Positions 57,830 to 64,000 of a DNA stretch of 64,000 bases are shown here, in pieces (within the stretch, counting starts at the first letter, position 1; the number at the start of each line of letters is the position of its first letter). Below the pieces are notes generated by a model. The model had not been told where the DNA came from, searched no databases, and saw only the letters and a program-made list of their open reading frames with translations. The stretch is from NCBI RefSeq assembly GCF_047549485.1, contig NZ_CP180191.1:2914001-2978000 (forward strand), read 5' to 3'. The DNA comes from Piscinibacterium candidicorallinum. GTDB lineage: Bacteria > Pseudomonadota > Gammaproteobacteria > Burkholderiales > Burkholderiaceae_C. The translations under genes were made by a program, and so were the position numbers.

Positions 57830-58545
57830 GTGATCTGAACAACGGCCGCGAGTACGAGTTCGAGGCGGAGCACGGGCTGCCGGAGCCCCTGCCCGTCGGA
57901 GAGCGCGTGCTCTGGCAAGGCGCTCCAGACTGGAAGCTGCTGGCCGTGCAGCGGTTTCATGTGCGCAAGCTTGCCCTTTACTTCCTGATCATCCTCAGCC
58001 TGCGCTTCGGCTTCGCCTACAACGATACCGGCAGCCTGGCCAAGGCAGGCCTCGCGCTGGTCTGGATTACGCCGGCGATCGTGTTCGCCATGGGCATGTG
58101 GATCTACATGGCGTGGCTGACGGCGCGCACTACCGTCTACACGATCACCGACAAGCGCGTGGTCATGCGCATCGGCATCGTGCTCACGCTGACGCTGAAC
58201 CTGCCGCTCAAGCGGATTGCCAGCGCCGATCTGAAGTCCCTGGCCGGCGGCTTTGGCAGCATCCCGCTGCAGCTGGCAGGCACGGACAAGATTGCGTGGT
58301 TCCACCTCTGGCCCCACTGCCGCCCGTGGCGCCTTGCACGCCCCGAGCCCATGCTCAGTCATGTGGCCAATGCGCGGCAGGTGGCTGGTGTTCTGGCGCA
58401 GGCCTGGGCTGCGGACACCGGGCTGGCCGTCAACCCGCTTGCCACCGAAGCATCGGCCCCCACCAGTGCACACACTCCCGAGAGTACGAGCCTGCCGGAT
58501 CGAGGACGCCACACTGCCGGTGAGCCAGTGCTCGCAGGCAGCTGA
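57826..58545 (+). CDS. puhB: Photosynthetic complex assembly protein PuhB
   Basis: A 239-residue PH-domain membrane protein (GERVLWQGAPDWKLLAVQRF, then two or three helices and TITDKRVVMRIGIVL). PuhB is needed for reaction centre assembly in Rhodobacter. GTG start overlaps the puhA stop. The tail after about residue 200 is Pro/Thr-rich and variable. Confidence 0.93.
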   Translation: MSDLNNGREYEFEAEHGLPEPLPVGERVLWQGAPDWKLLAVQRFHVRKLALYFLIILSLRFGFAYNDTGSLAKAGLALVWITPAIVFAMGMWIYMAWLTARTTVYTITDKRVVMRIGIVLTLTLNLPLKRIASADLKSLAGGFGSIPLQLAGTDKIAWFHLWPHCRPWRLARPEPMLSHVANARQVAGVLAQAWAADTGLAVNPLATEASAPTSAHTPESTSLPDRGRHTAGEPVLAGS

Positions 58546-58573
58546 TGAATGAATCGCCGCTGAACTGCTGATC

Positions 58574-59086
58574 ATGAGCACACACGCCACCTCACCTGCC
58601 TCAACGCGCCACCACGACGAGATCGTCGTTCCCCGCGGACCGCTGATCGCCATCACCCTGCTGCTCATTCTGAGCGTGCTGAGCGTGGCCGCCGTTCGCT
58701 TGTCCGGTCTGGAGATTCGCGAAGCGGATGCGCCCGCAGTCAAGGTGCGGACCTTGCGCTTTGAAGATCGCCCTGATGGTGCTGTGGCTGTGCTTGATGC
58801 GAGCAACGGCCGCGTGATTGATCAGCTCTATGGCGAGCAGGGCTTTGTACGCGGCGTGATGCGCGGTCTGGCGCGCGAGCGCAAGCGGCGCGGCGTGGAC
58901 AGCGGCCCTGCGTTCGAGTTGATCGCGCGCGCAGACGGGCGCCTGACGCTCTCTGACCCGGCGACGGGGCAGCGCATCGATCTTGAATCCTTCGGGCCCA
59001 ACGCACGCGAGTTTGCACGCCTGCTTGATGCCCCCACCCAGGACCCCGCGCCCAAAGCCGGTGCGGGCCTGCCCCCCCGATCCTGA
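58574..59086 (+). CDS. puhC: Photosynthetic complex assembly protein PuhC
   Basis: A 170-residue protein with one N-terminal membrane helix (PLIAITLLLILSVLSVAAVR) and a periplasmic domain with FEDRPDGAVAVLDASNGRVI, typical of PuhC. It helps LH1/RC organisation. 28 nt after puhB, 11 nt before acsF. Confidence 0.88.
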   Translation: MSTHATSPASTRHHDEIVVPRGPLIAITLLLILSVLSVAAVRLSGLEIREADAPAVKVRTLRFEDRPDGAVAVLDASNGRVIDQLYGEQGFVRGVMRGLARERKRRGVDSGPAFELIARADGRLTLSDPATGQRIDLESFGPNAREFARLLDAPTQDPAPKAGAGLPPRS

Positions 59087-59097
59087 GGAGATCCAGC

Positions 59098-60162
59098 ATG
59101 AGTGCCGTGACCGAGATCACCAGTTCAGAACAGGCAACCGCCAAGGCCCTGAACGAAACCCTGCTGACGCCGCGCTTCTACACCACCGACTACGACGCAA
59201 TGGATCGGCTGAATGTCGAGCCCGTGCGCGCCGAGTGGGACGCCATGATGGCTGAGTACGAGGGCGACAACAACCACGATCACTTCCAGCGGTCCGCAGA
59301 CTTCAAGGACGAAATCAAGACCCTGCCGCCCGAACTCCACAAGGAGTTCATCGACTTCATGGTCAGCTCCGTCACCTCGGAGTTCTCCGGCTGCGTGCTT
59401 TACAACGAGATCAAGAAGCACGTGAACAACCCGGACATCAAGCAGCTGATGGAGTACATGGCACGTGACGAATCACGCCACGCCGGCTTCATCAACAGCG
59501 CCCTGAAGGACTACGGCCTGGGCGTGGATCTGGGCGGCCTGAAGCGCACCAAGAAATACACCTACTTCAAGCCCAAGTACATCTTCTATGCCGTATACCT
59601 GTCCGAGAAGATCGGCTACGCGCGTTACATCACCATCTACCGCCAGCTCGAGCGTCATCCGGAGCTGCGCTTTCACCCGATCTTTCGCTGGTTCGAGCGC
59701 TGGTGCAATGACGAGTTCCGCCACGGCGAGTCCTTCGCGTTGATCCTGCGCGCCAACCCGCACCTGCTGCGCGGGCTGAACACCTACTGGATCCGCTTCT
59801 TCCTGCTGGCCGTATACGCCACCATGTACGTGCGCGACCACATGCGGCCGATGTTGCATGAAGCCATGGGCTTCAACCCGACCGAGTACGACTTCGAGGT
59901 CTTCCGTATCACCTCGGAGATCTCCAAGCAGGTGTTTCCGCTGGTACTGGACACTGACAACCCGTCCTTCCGGGATGGGCTTGCGCGCATGGCGCGCTAC
60001 TCGAGCTACGCGGAAGCCGGCAAGCAGGAAGGCGGCATCTCCGGCGCGCTCAAGCGTGGCTTCTGGTCAGCCGCTGCCGCGGGCCAGTTCGTGCGTCTGT
60101 ATTTCGTACCGACGAAACCCAACGCGCTGCCCAGCAAGATCCGGCTCGCCCCGGCGTGGTGA
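59098..60162 (+). CDS. acsF: Mg-protoporphyrin IX monomethyl ester oxidative cyclase (aerobic)
   Basis: Forms the fifth ring of bacteriochlorophyll with O2. 354 residues; di-iron ligands come from the carboxylate/His motifs SSVTSEFSGC, ARDESRHAG and CNDEFRHGESF. The enzyme allows pigment synthesis in air. It lies between puhC and puhE, as in other Proteobacteria with AcsF. Confidence 0.96.
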   Translation: MSAVTEITSSEQATAKALNETLLTPRFYTTDYDAMDRLNVEPVRAEWDAMMAEYEGDNNHDHFQRSADFKDEIKTLPPELHKEFIDFMVSSVTSEFSGCVLYNEIKKHVNNPDIKQLMEYMARDESRHAGFINSALKDYGLGVDLGGLKRTKKYTYFKPKYIFYAVYLSEKIGYARYITIYRQLERHPELRFHPIFRWFERWCNDEFRHGESFALILRANPHLLRGLNTYWIRFFLLAVYATMYVRDHMRPMLHEAMGFNPTEYDFEVFRITSEISKQVFPLVLDTDNPSFRDGLARMARYSSYAEAGKQEGGISGALKRGFWSAAAAGQFVRLYFVPTKPNALPSKIRLAPAW

Positions 60163-60201
60163 GCGCGGGCGCCGTGGCTGAATCGCGCAAGCGGAGCTGA
60201 G

Positions 60202-61032
60202 GTGTCAGCCTTTGTGTTTCCCGTGCTGTTCACACTGTTTGTGTGGTGGTTCAGCACGGGCGCGATTCTCTACCTGACCGGCCTGCCCCGCTGGACCTTC
60301 AAGTGGAGCATGGCTGGCGCAACTGGGCTGCTCGTCGCGGCGCTGTGGGGCTTGGCCGCGACACGAAACCTCACAAGCGTTGCAGGCGCGTATTGCGCCT
60401 TCACCTGTGCAGTGCTCGTATGGGCCTGGCAGGAAGTGGCTTTCCTGCTCGGCTATGTAACAGGGCCCCGCCGCGTGCCGGCGGCACACGGTGCGCGCGG
60501 CTTGAAGCTGTTCTGGCAGGCGCTGCAGACCCTGCTGCACCATGAGGCGGCCTTGATTGTTCTGGCCGTGGCCGTGTGGCTGTGTGCCGGCACCGGCAGC
60601 AACGCGGTGGGGTGGTGGACCTACCTCATCCTCTGGACCATGCGTGCGAGTGCAAAGCTCAATGTGTTCCTGGGCGTACGCAACCTCAACGAGGACTTCC
60701 TGCCCGCCCATCTGAAGTACCTGCAGACCTACTTCGTGCGCCGGCCGATGAATCTGCTCTTTCCCTTTGCGGTGAGTGCATCCACCGCGGTGGCCACGGT
60801 GCTGTGGGCCGCAGCGGCGGCAGACGGCGCGTCGGCCTTCACCGTCGCCGGCCTGACCTTCGCAGCCGGCTTGCTGAGTCTGGCGGTGCTGGAGCACTGG
60901 TTCCTGGTCTTGCCTTTGCCCGCAGAGGCGCTGTGGCGCTGGGGCCTGAGCTCACGCGAACCCACTGGGCTCAGCACAGACCTGCCAGCGCTGCCCGCAC
61001 AACCGGTGTCGGTGCCGCCAGTTCGGCACTAG
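60202..61032 (+). CDS. puhE: Photosynthetic complex assembly protein PuhE
   Basis: A 276-residue membrane protein with about seven helices; family marks VWAWQEVAFLLGYVTGPRR and LNVFLGVRNLNEDFLPAHL are typical of PuhE (orf292), which affects bacteriochlorophyll synthesis and complex assembly. GTG start 39 nt after acsF. Last gene of the rightward run. Confidence 0.92.
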   Translation: MSAFVFPVLFTLFVWWFSTGAILYLTGLPRWTFKWSMAGATGLLVAALWGLAATRNLTSVAGAYCAFTCAVLVWAWQEVAFLLGYVTGPRRVPAAHGARGLKLFWQALQTLLHHEAALIVLAVAVWLCAGTGSNAVGWWTYLILWTMRASAKLNVFLGVRNLNEDFLPAHLKYLQTYFVRRPMNLLFPFAVSASTAVATVLWAAAAADGASAFTVAGLTFAAGLLSLAVLEHWFLVLPLPAEALWRWGLSSREPTGLSTDLPALPAQPVSVPPVRH

Positions 61033-61238
61033 TTTGGAGGCGTGCGCAGGCCAAGCGCCTGATGTTGCTGCACGCGCCCACCCAAGGAGTCCAGGCGCCA
61101 CCGCTGTTGTCGCATGACGGGCCAAGTTGGGTTGAGTCTCCGATCAAGCGAACACCCTTCGCGCTGGAAGCCTTCCCGCGCCGGGGACTGGCGCATGAGA
61201 CGAGCCCTTGAGGCTGATCCATACCGCGCCTCCGCTTG

Positions 61239-61295
61239 CCTGATGCGGCTCTCGAGGCACTTTGGGCTGGAGAAGCGCATGAAACAGACTTCCGG
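61239..61295 (+). repeat. ~57-bp hairpin repeat, copy 3 (divergent)
   Basis: CCTGATGCGGCTCTCGAG and CTGGAGAAGCGCATGAAA resemble the two arms of copies 1, 2 and 4 with the same spacing. The conserved tail is degraded on the 3' side, but its inverse TCCGCTTG precedes the element. Confidence 0.5.
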
Positions 61296-61321
61296 CACTT
61301 CTGCATGAGACTAGACCCCGT

Positions 61322-61378
61322 ATTCATGCGCTTCTTCGGGCAAAAATGGCTGGAAAGCCGCACCAGACAAGCGGAAAG
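61322..61378 (+). repeat. ~57-bp hairpin repeat, copy 4
   Basis: ATGCGCTTCTTCGGG on one side and GGCTGGAAAGCCGCACCAGA on the other, around CAAAAATGG, ending GACAAGCGGAAAG exactly as in copies 1 and 2. Confidence 0.65.
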
Positions 61379-61552
61379 CCGCTTGAGTGCCGATGGCATG
61401 CGGGCGGTTTGCACTGTCCGCGAGGCATGCAAGCGGCGCGCCCACATCCGTTTTGCCGCTCGCAAAAGCAAAAGCGCGACATCGATGAATTGATGCCGCG
61501 CCTTGCTTGGGGGAGAGGCAACGGTGGACCGCTGCGCCGGAGGTAGACCTGA

Positions 61553-61577
61553 CTCGCACGGATCGCTGCCGTGCGAG
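61553..61577. terminator. Strong hairpin downstream of pufC
   Basis: CTCGCACGG-ATCGCTG-CCGTGCGAG: perfect 9-bp GC-rich stem with a 7-nt loop, 44 bp after the pufC stop. No T tract on either strand, so it may act as a factor-dependent terminator or an mRNA-stabilising end. Confidence 0.45.
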
Positions 61578-61620
61578 CACCTAGATTCGGACCAAGCGCC
61601 GCGCCTGCGGCACCCGGCCC

Positions 61621-62994
61621 TTACTTCACGTTCACTTCAACCCTGCGCGCCTTGGGATCTTCGCCCGCAAGGTTGGCTTCGGTCTGTACCGGCTTCTCCA
61701 GCACGATGCGGCTCTCTGCGATGCCTGCCGTCTTGAGTGCATCGCGCACAGCGAAGGCGCGCTGCTTGGCCAACTCCTGATTCTGCTCCAGCGACCCGCT
61801 GGCCGAGTGGTAGCCGGAGATGATCGCCTTGGTCTTGGCGTTGGCCTTGAGGTTCGCCAGCAGAATCTCCATCGTCTTGACCGTCTCGCCAGACAGGTTG
61901 GACGCGCCGACGCTGAAGTAGATCACCGCCTGCTCCGCAGTCGCCGTAGCCGGTGGCACGCTGGGCACCAGCATTGCAGCACTGAGCTTGGACTGAAGCT
62001 CCGGGTACGCACTGACCATCTGGGCTCCGTAGAGGGGCTTGTAGGCCCCCTGGTGGCAGGTGGTGCAGTTGACCTTGGCCACATCGCCCGTCGGACCCAG
62101 ACGCCCTGCCGGGAAGACGGTGGTCAGAGGCTCAAGGTAGTCGGTGTTGATGTCGCGCACCATGCGGATGCCGTGCCAGGCGGTGGAACGCTGCGGCGGG
62201 CTGCTTGCCCATTCGCCGAACGCCTGGGCGTTGTGGCAATAGGTGCAGTTCACGCCGAGGCTCTTGCTCATGTGCATCATCAGACCGTAGGTGAACTCGG
62301 CCTGCTTGGTGGACTGACGATTGCCGGTGGGCAGCGCGGTCGTACCGTTGACCCGAATCTCCTTGTCCTTGAGCAGGTAGGGCGTGAAGGGGTCGTAGGG
62401 CAGCGAGCTCAGACCAACCGTGGTGGCTGGCGTGTTCTGCCCGGCCTTGTCGCCCAGCAGACGCGTGGCCTGGGCCTGCGGCAGCGGTGCGAACCACACC
62501 TGTTGCGGCACGTTGTTGCCGCGGTGGCAGGTGTAGCAAGTGACGCCCGTGTTGGCCACGTGGGTCTTCCAGTCACCGTTGATGTGCTGCGTCATCTCGA
62601 TCATCTTGCGCGCGACGACCTTGGTGTACAGCGTGTCGTCCGCGAAGTTCGCACCGGCGTGGCAGTAGGTACAGCCCTGTTCAGGCGCGACCCAGTTCGT
62701 GATCGAGACCATCAGGCGGGTGAACTCACCCACGCTCAGGTTCTTGAGAACCTTGACGTTCTGGTAGACCTCACCGGCCTTGGGGCCTTCTGCCGGCACC
62801 TGTGGCGACGCCTCGGGCGGAATGTTCTGCGGTACCTGCGCGGCTACGGTGCGTGGGTTGTAGACCTGCACCATGGCTGTGCCGCGCGGCCCGTTCTGCA
62901 CCGAGGTCACCGGCGGCCGCTCGCAGCCGGCGAGCAGCGCAGTGCCCAGCACCAGGGCGGACAGCGCAATCGTTCTGTAGCGAAGGCTGATCAT
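61621..62994 (-). CDS. pufC: Reaction centre tetraheme cytochrome c subunit with C-terminal OmpA-like domain
   Basis: Reduces the photo-oxidised special pair. The 457-residue lipoprotein has a lipobox ending LLAGC (Cys24) and four CxxCH heme sites (residues 108, 153, 250 and 310), with Met ligands in nearby helices; this covers a complete PufC by about residue 335. It then continues with an OmpA-like domain (about 350-457): AVIYFSVGASNLS, IISGYHSASGS, ELAKQRAFAVRDALKTAGI and ARRVEVNVK. The conserved Arg of the peptidoglycan pocket is kept (KQRA), whereas the Asp (GYTD in OmpA) appears replaced by Ser. ATG overlaps the pufM stop (ATGA); the upstream open frame is pufM antiframe. Confidence 0.95.
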   Translation of the reverse strand: MISLRYRTIALSALVLGTALLAGCERPPVTSVQNGPRGTAMVQVYNPRTVAAQVPQNIPPEASPQVPAEGPKAGEVYQNVKVLKNLSVGEFTRLMVSITNWVAPEQGCTYCHAGANFADDTLYTKVVARKMIEMTQHINGDWKTHVANTGVTCYTCHRGNNVPQQVWFAPLPQAQATRLLGDKAGQNTPATTVGLSSLPYDPFTPYLLKDKEIRVNGTTALPTGNRQSTKQAEFTYGLMMHMSKSLGVNCTYCHNAQAFGEWASSPPQRSTAWHGIRMVRDINTDYLEPLTTVFPAGRLGPTGDVAKVNCTTCHQGAYKPLYGAQMVSAYPELQSKLSAAMLVPSVPPATATAEQAVIYFSVGASNLSGETVKTMEILLANLKANAKTKAIISGYHSASGSLEQNQELAKQRAFAVRDALKTAGIAESRIVLEKPVQTEANLAGEDPKARRVEVNVK

Positions 62995-63986
62995 GGCTTG
63001 GCTCCCGGCAGGGTGGTGGGCAGGGTGGCAGGGTCTGCAACGGTGGGCCAGCTCGTTGTGTAGGCCGGTGCGACACCATGCTTGACTGCCCAGAGATACC
63101 AGTTGTCCACGACGGTGCCGGTCAGCAGGATGCCGATGCCTCCCGTGAGCGGGCAGAGCACCGCAAACCACCAGGCCCAGCGGTGGATGGACTCCATCGT
63201 GGCGTTGAAACCCATGGTCCAGCGCCAGAACAGAGCGGCGCGTTCGCTGGCCGTACCGCGATCGGTGATCTGTTCGATCTCGCGCTCACCGCCGAAGCGG
63301 CTCACCGCAAGGATCGTCGCTCCGTGCATCGCGAACAGCAACGCCGATCCATACAGGAACGCGATGCTCAGCATGTGGAAGGGGTTGTAGAACAGGTTGC
63401 CGTAGCGCAATGAGAAGGCCGCGGTCCAGTCCAGGTGCGGGAAGATGCCGAAGGGCACCGCCTCACCCCAGCTGCCCATGAGCAGCGGGCGGATGAAGCC
63501 CAGCACCAGGTACAGCCAGATGGCTGCCGCAAAGGCCCAGGCCACGTGCGTGCCCATGCCCAGAGCCCTGGCGCGGCGGTACATGCGCACCCACCACAGC
63601 AGCAGAGACGCCGTGATGAAGAAGCCGGCGATCAACCACCAGCCGCCCTGATTGAGGGGCGGCAACCGCAAGCCGTACGCAGGCGGCGGCGGCTCAAGCG
63701 ACAGCCAGAACAGCTGCTTGATGAACTGGATCGGATCCATGTTGACCGAGGCCAGCATGTTCCAGCCGATGATCTGGAAACCCACCAGGAAGCAGAACAC
63801 CGAGGCGATGCCCAGACCGCCCAGGTAGATCGGCCCGATCTGCGCGTTGCCGATCCGACCGAATAGGTGGACCAGGGTGGCACCAAAGATGCGCTCGTTG
63901 TTGTCTCGCTCGGTGGGCAGCGGCGCACCGTGCCCGATCGGTCCGAAGACCTGGACCTGCGTGAAGATGTTCTGGTACTCAGCCAT
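62991..63986 (-). CDS. pufM: Photosynthetic reaction centre M subunit
   Basis: One of the two core subunits that bind the special pair, pheophytin and quinones. 331 residues with five membrane helices; conserved parts include WNMLASVNMDPIQ, the His-bearing NPFHMLSIAFLYGSALLFAM and TMESIHRWAWWFAVLCPLTG (Fe/quinone ligands). The ribosome site GAGGAGAAAAG precedes the ATG at the window edge. pufL and the antenna genes should lie just outside. Confidence 0.97.
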   Translation of the reverse strand: MAEYQNIFTQVQVFGPIGHGAPLPTERDNNERIFGATLVHLFGRIGNAQIGPIYLGGLGIASVFCFLVGFQIIGWNMLASVNMDPIQFIKQLFWLSLEPPPPAYGLRLPPLNQGGWWLIAGFFITASLLLWWVRMYRRARALGMGTHVAWAFAAAIWLYLVLGFIRPLLMGSWGEAVPFGIFPHLDWTAAFSLRYGNLFYNPFHMLSIAFLYGSALLFAMHGATILAVSRFGGEREIEQITDRGTASERAALFWRWTMGFNATMESIHRWAWWFAVLCPLTGGIGILLTGTVVDNWYLWAVKHGVAPAYTTSWPTVADPATLPTTLPGAKP

Positions 63987-64000
63987 GTTCTTTTCTCCTC

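Larger units (their letters stand above)
61033..61620. other. Gene-poor region between convergent puhE and pufC
   Basis: 588 bp without a convincing gene; short open frames here come from the repeats. It carries two copies of the hairpin repeat (61239-61295, 61322-61378) and a strong hairpin near pufC (61553-61577). Convergent operons meet here, so termination signals are expected. Confidence 0.7.

Noticed and set aside
61236..61493. Short open frames (about 65-90 codons) between puhE and pufC
   Set aside because: They are produced by the hairpin repeats; no ribosome site and repeated peptide segments follow the repeat copies.

Overview
The window (64 kb, high G+C) reads as part of the chromosome of a photosynthetic betaproteobacterium of the order Burkholderiales, of the Rubrivivax/Roseateles/Leptothrix kind. 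The pointers are a purple-bacterial photosynthesis gene cluster with a PufC cytochrome subunit, CrtA/CrtD/CrtC for spheroidene-type carotenoids, the aerobic cyclase AcsF, the paired regulators PpsR and AerR/PpaA, a Bug-type binding protein and an orphan VgrG locus. Species cannot be named from sequence alone. No rRNA, tRNA, IS element or CRISPR array was seen.

Layout. (1) 1-3.4 kb: the end of a flavoprotein aromatic hydroxylase with a DUF2783 partner, a Bug-family solute-binding protein, a small PH-domain membrane protein and a YiaA-like membrane protein, closed by a strong bidirectional terminator. (2) 3.5-11.6 kb: central carbon block on the minus strand (zwf, pgl, glgX, malQ), divergent from edd. 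(3) 12-18.8 kb: type VI secretion module (VgrG, lipase effector, lipoprotein resembling Tli4 immunity proteins, unknown protein). (4) 18.9-28.1 kb: minus-strand maltodextrin operon (ATPase, binding protein, MalF, MalG, two exported GH13 amylases), divergent from glgP-glgB (28.4-33.1 kb). (5) 33.1-34.3 kb: folE and a BLUF photoreceptor gene. (6) 34.4-64 kb: the photosynthesis cluster: tspO-bchP-BCH2-bchG leftward; crtI rightward; crtA-crtD-crtC and aerR-ppsR leftward; the long rightward bchFNBHLM-lhaA-puhABC-acsF-puhE run; and, facing it, the end of the puf operon (pufM, pufC).

How it fits together. Maltodextrins are imported by the MalEFG-type ABC system and trimmed by the amylases; glgP, glgB, glgX and malQ make and break glycogen; glucose phosphates feed zwf, pgl and edd (Entner-Doudoroff; no eda in this window). 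Similar 15-bp palindromes (NGTARSNAAACTACA) sit between zwf and edd and between the mal operon and glgP, suggesting one HexR-like regulator. In the photosynthesis part, TGT-N12-ACA-like sites (PpsR boxes) lie before bchF and between bchG and crtI. A perfect palindrome TGTACAA-N3-TTGTACA between aerR and bchF resembles LitR/CarH-type operators.

Most notable points: PufC carries an extra C-terminal OmpA-like domain; a family of ~57-bp hairpin elements is found between convergent genes; crtADC is separated from the puf genes; and a light/redox group (folE, BLUF, tspO, an unknown 94-residue membrane protein) borders the cluster.
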